Positions 1-19,614 of a stretch of DNA of 64,000 bases are shown in pieces. Position 1 is the stretch's first letter. Each line of letters begins with the position of its first letter. The stretch is from Fomes fomentarius (lineage: Eukaryota; Basidiomycota; Agaricomycetes; Polyporales; Polyporaceae): contig JABYQN010000001.1 of the NCBI GenBank assembly GCA_022606135.1, positions 3,472,001-3,536,000 of the forward strand, given 5' to 3'. The notes below the pieces were generated by a model, which ran no database searches, was not told the origin of the DNA, and worked only from the letters and a program-made list of their open reading frames with translations. The translations under genes and the position numbers were made by a program.

Positions 1-721
1 ATAGTCAAGAACCGTGTGGACCCTACAGCACAAAGTGCTACAAACCCCGTGCCCGACTACTACGGTGCGCTATATACCTCTCTTGTGTTCATCATCACCC
101 GCTCATGCGCTCCCCATAGGAGAGAAAATTGGTTCACTGCACGATTACAGACAGGTATGCACTGTATGTTGTCATCGTGTGGTGCCCTATTGACATCATA
201 TCCTCTAGTGGTTGAAAGACCAGGCGAAGTTCCGGCGAAAGGCCTCTGGCTTCCTCTCTGAAGATTAACGTACCTTGCATCGCATACTAGTCTCTTGACC
301 CCCTGGCCTACTTAGACATGCTCTTATCTAATCCCCTTACCTCTCAACACGCGTGTGACGGCCCAAAGTAGCTGAAAGTCCTTGCGCTTCCTGGCGTACA
401 ACCACACGCGACGTCCTGGACTGCCTATGTCGCTGGAGGCCTCAGGTCGTATGTGACAGTGGGACAGTCGCACCATTGAATAAGTAGTGAGACACTTTTC
501 TAAGTCGTCAGTATATATAGCGTAGGGCCAAGTGTGCTATTGAGTGTAGATATATAGACTCTTATAGAGGAGCTGGCTGTACTCGTGTGGTTTCCGCTTC
601 AAGGTCTGTCATCGCCAGACGCGTGTAGGATGCGGTTCTGAAGCTATGCAATGTGCTTCTTAACCGTCTAGAGGTATATACCTCTGTTTTCCCCTCTCCT
701 ACGCATGTAGCTCTCACCACC
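1..721. other. intergenic region left of the RING gene
   Basis: I see no convincing gene here. The short open frames on both strands have no recognisable motif. A TATA-like run (TATATATA, 512-519) lies about 200 bases before the start codon of the next gene and may belong to its promoter; a second AT-rich stretch follows near 550. The 3' end of a gene lying outside the window cannot be excluded. Confidence 0.5.
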
Positions 722-2636
722 ATGGCTGACCAGCCTCATCACCTCACCTTGCAACTTCCCCAGCCGGCATTGAACTCGCCAAGAGCAACCGAAGCAGTCA
801 CTGTCATTAACGGCGCTCCTGCGCCACCCGCGACCTATGTAGTAAACAACAATCGCTCTGGTACTACTCACCTTGTCAATGTGTTTCAGAGAACTTGGCA
901 GAACGTATTGGAGGCTCTGGGGCACGCAGGCCCGAGCCCGAATAGGCGGAGGGAACGGCGGGAGCTGGTCGGTTACACCGTTTCTCTGGCCATAGTCTTG
1001 GCGCAGGTATGTCCTCTCAATCCACCGCACGCACGTCGCCCGGGATCCTCATCATGACTTCTCCTTCGCTGTTAAGGTCCTCGTTCTCGTCACCCTTACC
1101 GCTCTCGCAGCCACACATGAGAGCCCCGTCCCCGACTATCCCGGACAGACGGAACTCAGTGCATGCTCAATCCTTGGCGCGTGGAACCTCATATGGCTTG
1201 GAAGACTCGTCGTGAAATGCTACTTGGCGACATGGTTGTTCTTGAAGCGTCGTCGAAGGTGCGTAAATGTACATATAGCCAAGATCGAGTATGTACTGAA
1301 GAGCAGGACAGTTGGCGGTTGCGCAGAGACCGATCGCGCAATACACCCAGTGCAAATGGCTTAAATCCTTCCCTTCCTAGGGTGCCCACGAATAACTCCC
1401 CTCCGTCAATTAGAGACCCAGTCTGTCCGCTCAGTCTGCGTGCAATCCATATCCTGTGCGTGTACTGTGTCCCTCGCCGAGAAGTATTGGACTAACATGT
1501 ATATGCATCGCAGCCTACTCAAGCTCGACCCCTTCCTGACTATCCTGTGGTTCTTCAGCACGATCCTGATCATCTATGTGCACGGCTCGCACTGCCGCGT
1601 CTCAGCGAACGACGTCTCCGTCGCGACGTACATTATCCTCATCATGCTCTACGCGCAGTTCGTGCTCAACAACGTAATACCCGTACGTCCTTCCAGTAAT
1701 TAACCCTCCAATCATTTACCACTTACTGACAAGAATATAGCAGATGATACGCACCCTGAGGCGGAGACGCCGCGCCAGCCAGCCCGAGATCAAGAAGCTC
1801 TCCCGCGCAGAAGTCGACCGGATCCCCCTCGTGCTCTACATCCCACCTCCCCCAGACTCCCCAGACGACGCCCCAAACAGTCCCATCACCCTTGTTCCCC
1901 GCGCATACACCCAACCTTTCCTCACCGGGCAACATACGGTCTCCTCCTTGACGGCGCCGCCGAAGAAGCAGAAGCGCAGGTTCATATTCTTCCGCCCTTC
2001 GCTCAAGAAGCGCTCCAAGACCGACGCCGATGTCGAGGCTGGTTATGTTCACGCGGGCGAGATGACGATGAGCCCGACCGATGACGGCTATGAAGACCAG
2101 TGGGAGAGAATGTGGGAGCCTGCGCCGTATCCGTTCGTCCGCCTCCCGGAGAACAGGGCTACATGCGGCATCTGCCTCTGCGAGTTCGAGGCGCCCCGTC
2201 GGCTTAACGACCTGCACATGAACACTGACGGAGGTGGCGATATAGACGAACACAGTGGTGATGACGGGGAGGCGCACGAAATGAACGAAGTCGCGAGTCC
2301 GCATGCACGACGAGGAGACACGGCCATCGAGGAGGTGAGGGTGGAGTCGCCGCGCCCCAGGGACGAACGCACCGTGCAGCTCGCAGATATGGGTGGTAGC
2401 GATGCGCCTGGGCCTCTGAGACTGCTTCCGTGTGGACATGCGTACCACGTGAGTGCGACTTCGTCTATTTAGTCTACAAGGTCTGACGTCGATTCCCTGA
2501 TATACAGAAGGAATGTGTCGATCAATGGCTCACGGAGAAGTCGGGAAGGTGCCCCTACTGTGCGGCGCGAGTCGAGGCTCCTCCTCCACCCAGCAACAAC
2601 CGCAGCAGGAACCGGCGTAGAAGGGGGACGGCGTGA
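722..2636 (+). CDS. membrane-anchored RING-H2 E3 ubiquitin ligase
   Basis: Predicted membrane ubiquitin ligase of about 490 residues in five exons: 722-1006, 1077-1258, 1514-1682, 1741-2448 and 2508-2636; every phase joins cleanly. The start ATG sits in a CACCATGG context. Hydrophobic segments lie around residues 82-107, 120-150 and 165-210, so the N-terminal half is multi-pass. A basic, proline-rich linker follows, then a RING-H2 domain from about residue 354: CGICLCEF, a long acidic insertion of roughly 80 residues, LPCGHAYH, then KECVDQWL and CPYC from the last exon. The tail is arginine-rich. The layout matches fungal membrane RING proteins of unknown substrate. The insertion between the first and second cysteine pairs is unusually long. 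Intron 2 (255 nt) is long for this genome and could hide a further exon, though the frame does not need one. Confidence 0.85.
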
Positions 2637-2919
2637 TACAGTCTCGATATTGATTGTTTGCTTTCGTACTATGCTCTCAGATGTTGTCGTTGTATCGCTC
2701 TTGTTCACGAATTTGTAGCCTACGTCGACATGTCATCACACACACTAATGTTACTTTCCATGTACGAGCCCATTTCGGGAATACATCTCTCGAGTTGCGT
2801 CTTCACACCCGCGCGACAATCCAGGACATTCTATAGATGGCACCCAAGGGGCTGCCTAATATACACTTATGTTTGCTTCCAAACCCATCTAGCTCACAAC
2901 TCTACACCCTCTCTACGCG

Positions 2920-5150
2920 TTAGGGCAGAGAGTACGTATTATGCAGACCTACAGTACTATCCGCACCATTCATCGGGCCGCTGCATCCCAAAGCGATCTC
3001 GCGGCTCTCTATCGTCTTCCCGTTCGTCCCGTCATGCTCGACCGCCCCACCGCCCTTGCCCTCCATCGTGCCCAGGCCACCGACTTCCAGCCGCCGCTTG
3101 ACGTTGTCCGCACGAAGCTGTTCGAGCGAGGCAAGGTACTCCTCGTCGACTCCCCCGGTGACGTACTCGCCTGTGAATACGGAGCAGTCGAACGCATCGA
3201 TGGATGGGTTGAACCGGCGGACGGAGGATACCAGGTCAGGCAGCGTCTGGAAGATGACGAGGTCTGCGCCGATGGCGGAGGCGATCTCTCCTTCTGTGCG
3301 GTTGTATGCGACCAGCTCGTTTCGCGAGGGCATGTCGATTCCGTACACATTCACGTGTCTGTACGCGGAATTGTGAGACGGTGGTAGACTTAGACCGGTG
3401 CTAGACGAGCTTACCGTATAGGTGGAGCACAACTAGCGACAATGACCTTCTTGGCCCCGACGTCCTTGGCCATCTGGACGATTTCTTTCGACGTCGTACC
3501 GCGGACGATCGAGTCTGAGGTTGCCGTCAGTCACGCAAACATCACAAGCTGCAAAGGTTCACGTACCATCCACAATGAGGACGTTCTTGCCAGCGAACTC
3601 CAGCGCCATCGCATTCAGCTTCCGCCGCACGTTCTTCCGCCTCATCTGCTGCCCAGGCATGATGAACGTCCGACCGACGTACCGGTTCTTGATGAACCCT
3701 TCGCGGTACGGAAGCTGCAGCTTCTGCGCCAAGTTCAGCGCCGCTACACGGGAGGTGTCGGGAACGGGAATCACGACATCCACCGTGAAGTCGTGCTCCT
3801 TCAGCACGCGTTCCACCTCGTCTGCAAGCGCATCCCCCATCGCCATACGGCTCCGGTATACGCTGACGCCATCGAGGACAGAGTCCGGACGCGCGAAGTA
3901 GACGTACTCGAAGATGTCGGGGGCGAACGTCGCAGGCGGGCTGACCTGCCGCCTGCTCACGCCGTTTCGCGTGATGATGACAGCCTCTCCGGGCTTGACG
4001 TCCTCCCAGTCGTGGAAACTGCTGGCGTCTGCGACGACGCTCTCGCTCGCGAACAGCCAATCCTTGCCCGCGGCGCCACTGAGCGACTTGCGCGAGCCCA
4101 TCCCGAGAGGGCGAATCCCGTTCGGATCGCGGAAGGCGATGATGCCGAACCCAGCGAGCATGGCGACGCAGGCATATGCACCCTTGACTTGCTTCATGAG
4201 CCCACCGATGGCAGTGAAGATGTCCTCTTCGTTGATACGGAACTTGCCCGTTTTCTGGAGGTTGTCGGCGAAGATATTGAGGAGGAGCTCGGAATCGGAG
4301 GTGGTGTTGATGTGTCGGTGCGCGACGGCGTCCATGAAGTGGAGGAGGGATGATGTATTGATCAGGTTACCATTCTAAGATTCGTAGATTAGCATGGAGT
4401 GCGGGGTATAATAAGGAATACACAGGGCCGGCACTTTCCGCAGATGTCCAGTTGATTTGTATGCAATGAGCACACATTTCCAAGTCGACAGACATAGTGA
4501 CAGAGCAGTGAGAGCGCATCATGTCCAGATAGGACGTACCATAGGTTTTAAGGACAGGTGTACAGAAACTTGTCGTCTCCTCGATCGCATGTGTGGCATA
4601 CCTCGAGACCCCTGTACGAGGCTGTATTCACGGGGAGAGTTCACACTTCCCCAAGACGAGCCCTTGCACGACTGGCGCTCTGTCGTCGTGCAAAGGGCTC
4701 GCCCATATCATTATAAATTGGAGTACACTTACATGTGCCATTACGATTCCATAAGGAGAGTTGACATAGAACGGTTGTGCTTCAGCATGGTTTGAACTGC
4801 CCGCAGTCGGATATCTCACTGCATGTGCGTCAGACACATCTGTTGTATATAACGAGTACCCGGAGGAAACATACCATGTCCGACACCCATTCCGCCGATC
4901 AGCCTGGAGGTTGCTGCGGCGTCAAAAACATCTCTAACCATCCCGTTCGCCTTGCACTGATAAAAACGCCCCTTCGGACCACATGTAACGATACCGCATG
5001 CGTCTTGTCCACGATGTTGAAGAAGCGCGAGACCCTCGCAGATCTCAGGAGCAGCGTCGACCGATGGATCATGGTAGAGAAGGCCTAGAATTCCGCACAC
5101 TTCGTTCCGAGGTGAGATATTTGCATCCGCAACTGTTCCGAACACGTACT
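2920..5150 (-). CDS. ADE4: amidophosphoribosyltransferase (glutamine PRPP amidotransferase)
   Basis: First committed step of de novo purine synthesis: PRPP plus glutamine to phosphoribosylamine, in the cytosol. Exons on the minus strand: A at 5150, then 5099-4875, 4818-4733, 4374-3567, 3514-3415 and 3358-2920, giving 552 residues (yeast Ade4 about 510). The glutaminase domain starts with the N-terminal nucleophile, MCGILGLL, followed by [18 protein letters not shown] and the NGNL loop. The phosphoribosyltransferase part shows [29 protein letters not shown] and the PRPP loop [13 protein letters not shown], completed across intron 4. The C-terminal extension of about 50 residues is poorly conserved. 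The start codon is apparently split by a 50-nt intron (5149-5100, GTACGT...AAG with a CTCAC branch site): A|TG. Without this splice no in-frame ATG precedes the catalytic cysteine. Intron 3 is long (358 nt). It is transcribed divergently from ATP2. Confidence 0.95.
5100..5149 (-). other. intron that splits the ADE4 start codon
   Basis: A 50-nt intron read on the minus strand: donor GTACGT immediately after an A (5150), CTCAC about 14 nt before the acceptor, ending CGAAG, followed by TGTGCGGAATT. Joining gives ATG-TGC-GGA, Met-Cys-Gly, the exact N-terminus needed so that methionine removal exposes the catalytic cysteine. Unspliced, the nearest ATG upstream (in the intron) runs into TAG a few codons later. 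Confidence 0.75.
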
Positions 5151-7548
<2,398 letters not shown>

Positions 7549-8142
7549 GGTGCAGCTAGGTCCGGGTGTTCGCGGCGGACGGTCGACGATCGCGACGCGG
7601 GCGTATGCTCTGGTGGTGCAGGGCTGGATCCTCTTACGTTAGACCTTGCATCACCTTTAAAATGAACCGCATAAGCTTCCTCTAATCCTGCATCGCATAC
7701 ATCCACACGCGCTCTGCTGCCTTGTGTTTTGTTCGATGTCGTTGTGGGACAGTACTACCGTAAGACAAGAATAGAGTCGGATATGGTTTGCGCATGCGAT
7801 TCAAGCACGCACAGTTGTGGGGGGGTGTGATCTGCGAGGCTCAGTTGACTCGTTCATCACTCGTAATATTTCAAGCAGATGTGGGTGACTTTGTCGGTAT
7901 CCTTCGGCCGTCGAGTCACTTGTGCTAGAATAAGATTTATATATGTGGTCAAGCCACGTCAGTTCGTTCCTTCAGCCTATCTGCCTGCCGGAGTAAACAC
8001 TATGACACCACTTGTACTTCAATAATCACTCTCTCTTCACATACACTGAACAGCGAGATCATGCTTGAGTCAGAGAGGGCGGGCGAAGCCTCGTCGCTGA
8101 TCTACACATATACACTTTTCCACTCGCGAAAACCTAGACAAG
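7549..8142. other. ATP2 3' region and helicase 5' region
   Basis: About 590 bases between ATP2 and the next gene on the same strand. No coding signal or RNA gene was found. It should hold the ATP2 3' UTR and the promoter of the helicase gene. Confidence 0.4.
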
Positions 8143-12881
<4,739 letters not shown>

Positions 12882-13415
12882 CATTACTCATGTAGCCGTT
12901 CGCCGACTTCTCATGCCATGAGCCCTACTGTATGCTCCCCGTCCGGCCATGGCATACCGATAGTGGATCTATAGTACAATAATTTCGTCCATTCCTGATC
13001 AGCCCAATGCCCCGTTCCGATCAGTTCACACTCTACTGTTTACTGTTTGTTGAATTTGCTGTATTCTGTATTCGTTGTCGCTTCTAGATGACTCACTCCG
13101 ATGAAGACTTGTGGGCTTGCTCAAAGGTGCAAGGGAAAGTTACACTGTCCATTAGATATAATACAATAATTCGTACTCGAGCAGCTAGGTAATGTACAAC
13201 GTAAGAAATTCAATGTCCACAGCTGTCAGCAGCGCGGAAAAGGCTGCCAAAGAATAGCGAGTGTAGCAGATTGGACCAGCCTAGAAAAAAGAAGACAGGA
13301 AGGAAGTGGAGAAGATCAGCACTGAACCGATGACACACACAATACATGACACGCGCATCACGCATGCCAGGGCATCGCAAAAACAACAGCAAAGTAGCAC
13401 ATACCATCTCTCGTC
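12882..13415. other. convergent 3' intergenic region
   Basis: About 530 bases between the tail-to-tail helicase and terpene synthase genes, AT-richer than the flanking coding DNA, with no open frame of interest. It should hold the 3' UTRs of both. Confidence 0.4.
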
Positions 13416-14977
13416 CTACGCGTGCACGGCAATGCCAGCTTCAACGCCACAAGCACGTTGTGTGAGTCCGTGCGCATGTGCACGTTCATGTGCCTGTGAA
13501 CGCGGCGGACGCCGCGGAAGCAGCTTGACGACTCGGTGCTTTTTGACCTCGGCGCCCTCCTTGCCAAAGTAGCGCTCTGACATGAAGCTCCAGTGCAGCG
13601 AGCCGACGATCCAGTCCTGGAGGCCCTGGACGTACAACGCGACATCGCGGTCGAGGCGCGGGCCGAACGACGGCAGCTCGCGCTGGTTTTCTGTGAAGGC
13701 GTCGATGGTTTGTCGGCAGAGCTCGCCTACAAAGTCGACGGCGGTTTGCAGGTCGAAGCCGCGGACGTGCATGAGGATGACGATCATCTGGACAACGCGA
13801 GAGAGAAGCGTTAGCGGTTGCGTTCGTCGAGTCGTGGGGTCTGGCCCGCGCCCCGAGACCTGGAACGATCCGTCGGAGAGTCGAATGTCAAGAGCGGACT
13901 TACGTTATGTGTGTCGCCTCGAGCTTGTTCGACAGCATATGAAAATATGTCCTGGGTGCGGGGAATCGTGTGAGTACTGGAATTCCAGGCCTCCACGAGG
14001 GCGAAGACTTACATTGCTCCACTGGACAGCAGGAAATCAGTCAGAGCCCATTCTGCGAGTCTGAGGAGCAGGACGTACTGTGACAACATCATTTGCCCCC
14101 TGGTTCAGTGCCTGGATGATTGGATGCCGAATGACGAACTCGGGGAGGTCGATGTCCATTGCGTATTCAATGAGGTCGAATACAGGTTTGCACCCACTGT
14201 TGTCTCGCCTCATCTGTATAACGAAAGCCCCGTCAGCGACTCCGGGTTCAACCCATGTCACACGGGAGATAACCTGCTGGACACTCACGCTGATATACGA
14301 CTCGAGGTCAGGAATGAGGTTCGCGTCACGGTCCCTCGCCTGCTGGTTCACAGCGTCGAAGTACAGCCCTAGGTTCTCCTTGAAGCGAGCCTGGGGACCG
14401 GGCTTGGCATCTTTTGTGCACCGCGTCCAATAACTGCCGAAACTCGTCAGCATTCACTCTCACATGTCCCTAGCAACGAACACGGCACGCAGCGTGCAGC
14501 GTGCGGTGTGCACCGTACGAATACTCACTCCCTTGCAAGCCTGCCCGAGCTGGCCTCCACAAGGGGCTGCTCCTTCCCAGGGCACTCTGTCGGCATGTAC
14601 CGGTCGGGGAACCAGAGCGCGTTCATCACGGTGTCGGCAAGCTCCTCCGTGCCCTTGCGCATCATGCCGTCCGAGATGTTGTCAAGGTGGAAGAGATAGT
14701 TCATGAAGTCGCTCACGACCCGTAGCCGATCCGTGCTGCAGTAGGGGTAGCAGAACGCCGTCAACTCGCCCGCTCGCAGTCCGTAGAGGGCCTTGCGCCC
14801 CTTGGGCGAGAGCTCAGGGCAGCCGCTGTCCAGCCACTGGACGGACTCGGTGGCGACGGCGTCGCCATGTGGGTGGTAGAAGAGGGGGAAATTGCAGTGT
14901 CCGACGAGGTCGGGGAGGATGAAGTGGTCTGGAGACTTGGAAATCGAAGGAGAGGGGGCGGGAACAATGACGGTCAT
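13416..14977 (-). CDS. sesquiterpene synthase (class I terpene cyclase)
   Basis: Cyclises a linear prenyl diphosphate, probably farnesyl diphosphate, in secondary metabolism. Exons: 14977-14529, 14442-14289, 14213-14079, 14021-14013, 13951-13904, 13787-13416; 388 residues, usual for basidiomycete enzymes. The Mg-binding motif is HLDNISDG (D-N-x-x-D, a variant of DDxxD) at about residue 100. The NSE/DTE motif is WSNDIFSYAVEQARGDTHN, assembled from a 9-nt microexon (WSN) and the next exon. GLQDWIVGSLHWS near the C-terminus carries the usual conserved RY/W region, ending SERYFG. The cyclisation product cannot be told from the sequence. No cytochrome P450, transporter or other tailoring gene flanks it, so it looks like an orphan synthase rather than part of a cluster. 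The acceptor of exon 2 could also be nine bases further on. Confidence 0.93.
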
Positions 14978-15684
14978 TGGTCGAGTAGTAGTCTGCGGAG
15001 ATCTAGGAAAGAATGTACGTGGTTTAGGCGTAGAGGTGAGCGAGCTTGTGGCTGAGTAGCGGTAGCTAGTGTTGTACTAGCTGGAGATACCATGTCCTGA
15101 GCTTTATACCTCGCACAATCGGGTATCTCGCCCAATCCACTGTAGGTGTGTCGAAACACGTTGGCCGATCGAAGGGAGAAAGAGGGGCCACGCCCCCCGA
15201 CATATGACAGACCGGATAACCAGTACAACGCGCGTGAGTGCGATGTACACCGGGATGCATAGCCTGAGTTATTGTGCTGCCGGTCAGACTGGGTGCCGAA
15301 CTATTCCTGGTTTGACAATGACAAGAGCACGAGGAATGAATTCATTTACCGCAATCTTTCGAATCTGTGCAGGTGAACGTCGTAAGGCCGCCCTCGCGCT
15401 GGGCCCGCGGATCTCCGAGTGCGTGGAAAGAGAGCGGCGGCCACATAGTTGGGCCAGCTGTCGGCGAGCAGCCGCTGCAAGCGCGATGCTGCACAAGCAG
15501 ACTTAGTCCTCGCCACTAGTTTTGCCACTCCTGCATAGGGAAGGCCTGACGCCGGAAGGCGCCCACAAAGGTCGACATTGTTTGTCTGGCGCCGGCAGGG
15601 AGTAATAACGGGCAAAATGACATGAACTGGAAGCGATCCGGAGGAAGGGTACATATATGGGTACAATCAAGCCAGCCAGGGCCC
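14978..15684. other. terpene synthase upstream region and F-box/WD40 3' region
   Basis: About 700 bases holding the synthase promoter (it is transcribed leftward) and the 3' end of the F-box/WD40 transcript. A 70-codon minus-strand frame (15284-15496) starting MCSIALAAAARR is open, but has no homologue I recognise and no supporting splice pattern. Confidence 0.4.
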
Positions 15685-18154
15685 TCAGAGTTTGATGAAT
15701 GACGTCTCAATTCCATTCGAGAAGTCCCATATGCATATCCGCTGGGTGGCAAGGCGAGTAGTATCAGCACCGATCCGTTCTGTTCGCCCATGTGCACCGT
15801 CTTACCTGGTCCTCGCCGCACGAGACGATCTACGGCATACACCGTCAGATCCCTGATCAGGCACCTCAGCAAACAGCTAACACACACACCTTGGTGTAAT
15901 CAAAGCCCACGCAAAAGATCCTACCCGTGTGTCCGCCAGCCAGGTCCGCGATTAATGCGCCTGTTTGACGGTCCCAAACCTACAGCAGGCTCAGTTATCT
16001 CGCGCGTCCGATGGTTTCGCAAACTTGCACGAACCTTAACAGTGAAATCATAACTGCCACTGACGACCAGATCCGAGCTCAGAGCCACACTGCGCACGAG
16101 ATCTTCGTGTGCCCGGCGCCGAGGCTGCGGCTGCAGTGCCTCTCCTGAAGAAGGGTTCCTCCCGCAGGCTTCGCAGACAACCGTCGTTGAAGACGCTGCG
16201 GGCTTAGGGTCAGCCGTTGGAGATGTTGACCAGCCTTGTCGAGTGATGACGTCCACAAGGCGGATGTGCTTATCCGAAGAGCCTGACACCACGAATGGAT
16301 GCCTGAAGTCGATGGAAGCGATCCTGTAGTTCGCGACAATCAGTGCCAGGCCGCACACGGAATCGTCTCGACCCTTACCCGCGACGGTGGTGGTTCTCGA
16401 ACGTCCGGAGCAAACCCCCCGTGTCCGCGTCCCACAGCCGGAGAGACCGGTCACCCGAAACGGAAATGATGTGGTTATTCGAGATGGAGACCGCGTTCAC
16501 GGCTGCGCGGTGCGCATTCAGCACATGTTGCCGAGTCAAGTCTGGGAAAAGGTACGTCCTGACCGTCCGGTCTGTAGCGATGTCAGCTCCACGTCGACTT
16601 TCGTAAAGGACGACGAGATCGTCTCCTCACCCTTCGAACAAGACACGAGTCTTTTGTCATCGAAACGAACACACAGCACGCTGTCTTCGTGCTCCCGAAT
16701 AATCTTGATCGGCTGGTCCTTGGCGAGATCCCATACGACGACCCGCCGGTCGCTGCTGGCACTCGCGAGCAAGCCTCCATGGACACATATACTCAACACA
16801 CTGCTTTCGTGGACACCTTCCAGGACGCGGATGGCCGATCCGGTCGAGAGATCCCACTCGCGAATCGTGCGATCTTTGGAACCCGTAAACAGGACTTGGG
16901 TGCCCGTCTCAGGGTAGGTGTATAGCTGCAAACAATATATGGTGTTGGAGTGGGAATTGGGGGCGCCACGGGTTTGGAGGTTGGATAGCGTGTACGAGCC
17001 TGCGGAAAATCGATTGCGCAGTCTGACGTGTGTTTGGTGGAGGAGTTTGTAGTTTGGTTTCAGGTAAGGATGGCGTGCGGCAGCCGGTAGCTGGAGGATT
17101 GATGGGGCAGAATGACGCGTACGAGGGGATCGCATCGGTCGATGAGTCGAGGACGAGGACGGTGACGATTGTGACTGAATCGCGGGCGTGAGTATGTGGG
17201 TGGGGATAGACAGACGCATGGCCGTAGCCGTCGCGGAGGGGGATGGGAGCGGAGGATGCATAGAGTCGTCTTCGTCTACGTCCATGGATGCGAACCCTGA
17301 ATCATCCACCTGCATGCTATCGTCATCGTCCTCCTCGTCCCCCATACCCTCGTCGTCGGAGCCCAGAGCTCCGTCGGCAGGGTGCTGGCCATGGCAGTTG
17401 GCGAATTCCAGTTGAAACGCGTCGGGAGGTGCGCGCCACTCCCACTTCCGCTCAAGGCAGAGGCTCTTCCAAAGTGACTGGTCGTCCGCGAGCGCGCGCC
17501 ACCGTCTGCTGACAAGGGCGCAGGTGAGGAGTGACTGGTACGGAAGGTAGGAGAATACGTGAAGCGCAACTTCTGTCGGGAGCAGCTGTGGCGCGCGGTC
17601 GTGTGAGTGTCCACGCAACAAGCTGAAACCCTCGGCCCAAAATCTCAAACACACGCACCCCAACAATGTCTAGCTTGAGGAGCGGCGCGATCCTGCTCTG
17701 CAGCACAGCGAGACTTGACCTCGGCAACGACGCGAGGATCCTGTATGCGATTTCTGTCGGGGGGCGTCCGTCGCGGACTTATTGAGAGCACATCAGACGG
17801 AAATATATTCGGCCACATACCTTCCCGCTCCCGGACAGACATCTGCCTTTGTTCACCGCTGCTGGCCACAGGACTGAACATCTCCTCGTCGATGTAGCCT
17901 TCGTCTGTAGAGAACATAGTGGGCATAGATTCAGCAAGAGGCGTTACTTCGAGATGGTGGCGGAGGGCACAGAGCACGCTGCCTCTACCTAACCAAAAAG
18001 GGCACTGGTGTTGTCTCCATGCGACTCCAGCGCTTCGCCAAACCACACGGTCCGACTTCATAGATCGCAGTCTGGCCATGTCAAGTTCGCATGAGACTTC
18101 CTCAGTCGACATATGATCACCACCGCCCACGGGAACCATAGAAGAAGACAACAT
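15685..18154 (-). CDS. F-box and WD40-repeat protein, SCF substrate receptor
   Basis: Likely substrate receptor of an SCF ubiquitin ligase (Fbw7/Met30/Pof1-like layout), close to 700 residues. Start ATG 18154. The first intron joins REREE to IAYRILASLPRSS (donor GTATGT near 17833; acceptor CGACAG). The next joins KLDIVG to the F-box LLPTEVALHVFSYLPYQSLL, then SRRWRALADDQSLW. An acidic serine-rich linker (residues about 200-330) follows, then WD repeats recognised by GSKDRTIREWD, ASSDRRVVVWD, DRTVRTYLF, SGDRSLRLWD, GSSDKHIRLVD, GSYDFTVKVWD and a last repeat closing in the final exon with ICIWDFSNG. The tail reads ETSFIKL then TGA at 15687-15685. Seven propeller blades can be counted. The substrate is unknown. 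Confidence 0.85.
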
Positions 18155-18358
18155 CTAAATATATGAGACTATGATAGCGTAGACACTAGGAGCGCTAAGA
18201 GCCCTGCTCCTACCTCCACTAGTTCCCAAGTGATCTACTAGATGTCCTACTAGATATCGTCATATGGCTTGTATAGGTATAGTAGAGGCGAGAATCAATG
18301 GGGGACCTGGTTAGCCTGCAGCTGGCCGACTAGTCATTCAACACAATCATGGAAGCTA

Positions 18359-19614
18359 TCACGAACAGTTGATGGCCAGCTTCCCCCTCTTCACCACTCT
18401 GGGAAGATACTCCATAACCGCCGCCCGAATCACCGTGGGGTCATTTTGCGGATGTAGGGCGCGGTTAACGGTAATTACGAGCGCGACGTCGACGAAGGAG
18501 GGTTGAGCCAGGAAGGCGTCCAGCTGGTCCCACTCGAACGATGGCAGGTCGTCGTTCCGGAGGACGAGCATCGATATCGACAGTTTCTGCAGCTGCGTTG
18601 AGCGCAGTTTCTCGAGCAGGCCCGACGTCCACGCTACGCTCCCAGGAAGCACAAGTCCATCAATCTCCAGCGTGCGGAGGTTGGTGTTATGGTACAGCGT
18701 CGGGACCTCTTGTGCACCTGCCCAGCGTCATCAGCTCGCATGTCCTAAACAAAACCTCCACACGATCGTGCGGGCTCACCCTCTATCGTAGTCGGCAGCT
18801 CTACGTATAGATGCTGCAGAGCCGGTCCGCAGACGGCGAAGAGCGACTTGAGGAGATCCGTACTGTCGCGCTCTCTCCAGCGAATCATGAGCGTGCGGAT
18901 GTCGACTTCGCCCAGCTCCGCACAGGGTAAGAGCCACGCTCGGAGTATCGCGGACGTCGCCCACGAGTCAACTACGAGCTTCTGCAATTGAAGCCTCGAT
19001 GGACTGGGAGGCGTGTTATACGCTGGCGGGGTGTTGTTTCCCCATCCGATGCGATAGAACCGGAGGTCCTTGGAGTTGCACGCTGCGGCGAGGATGGTGT
19101 GCACGTCCAAGAAATGGTCAAAGTACACGTCGGCGAAGACGAGCTTCGTGAGCCTCGCAAATGCGGCAAGTACGTCCGGGGTACACCGCTGTAGCGAAAC
19201 ATAGTGCAAGCCGACGAGCTCGAGTGTCTCGAGCCTCTCCAACCTGGCGACTAGCGCGGGGATTCGATTGACCCAATTCTGGGCATACGCGGTGCTCATC
19301 GGCTCGGTGACAGACAGTCGCCGGATGTATGGTGTCACGTCCGGGCAGGTCTCGAGGAAGAGCTCGAAGCGAGCGCAGCATTTCGCACCGGTGAGACGTT
19401 GGTCATGGAAGAGGTGCGTGCGCGCGGAGGACAGGAATGCGTGACATGTGAGTGCACAGGCTGCGAGAGATTTGACATCGTTCCAGAGATGGTCGATGGC
19501 CTGGTCGAGGAGCTCCTGCGGGACTTTTGGATTGTAAGAATGTCCTTCGTCCACCTCCACCCGAGCTTCCATGTCCATTCGTCTGGCTATGTGAGACAAC
19601 ACCCCTAGGGCCAT
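18359..19614 (-). CDS. F-box-like / leucine-rich-repeat-type protein
   Basis: About 400 residues in two exons; the intron near 18772-18714 (GGTGAGCC...GGGCAG) joins TTIEG to AQEVPTLYH in phase. The N-terminus holds a degenerate F-box (VPQELLDQAIDHLWND, LAACALTCHAFLSSARTHLF). The rest consists of short leucine-rich stretches such as LERLETLELVGLHY and LQLQKLVVDSW, typical of the very large F-box/LRR family of Agaricomycetes. These are thought to be SCF adaptors but few have known substrates. The start ATG at 19614 (GTCATGG) is followed by two more methionines at residues 13 and 15, either of which could serve. Confidence 0.75.

Noticed and set aside
15284..15496. 70-codon minus-strand frame beginning MCSIALAAAARRQLAQ
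   Set aside because: It looks a little like a mitochondrial presequence but shows no mature domain, no splice partner and lies in a promoter/3' UTR region.
13416..18154. Terpene biosynthetic gene cluster around the sesquiterpene synthase
   Set aside because: Neighbours are a helicase and F-box proteins; no P450, oxidoreductase, transporter or regulator is present in the window.
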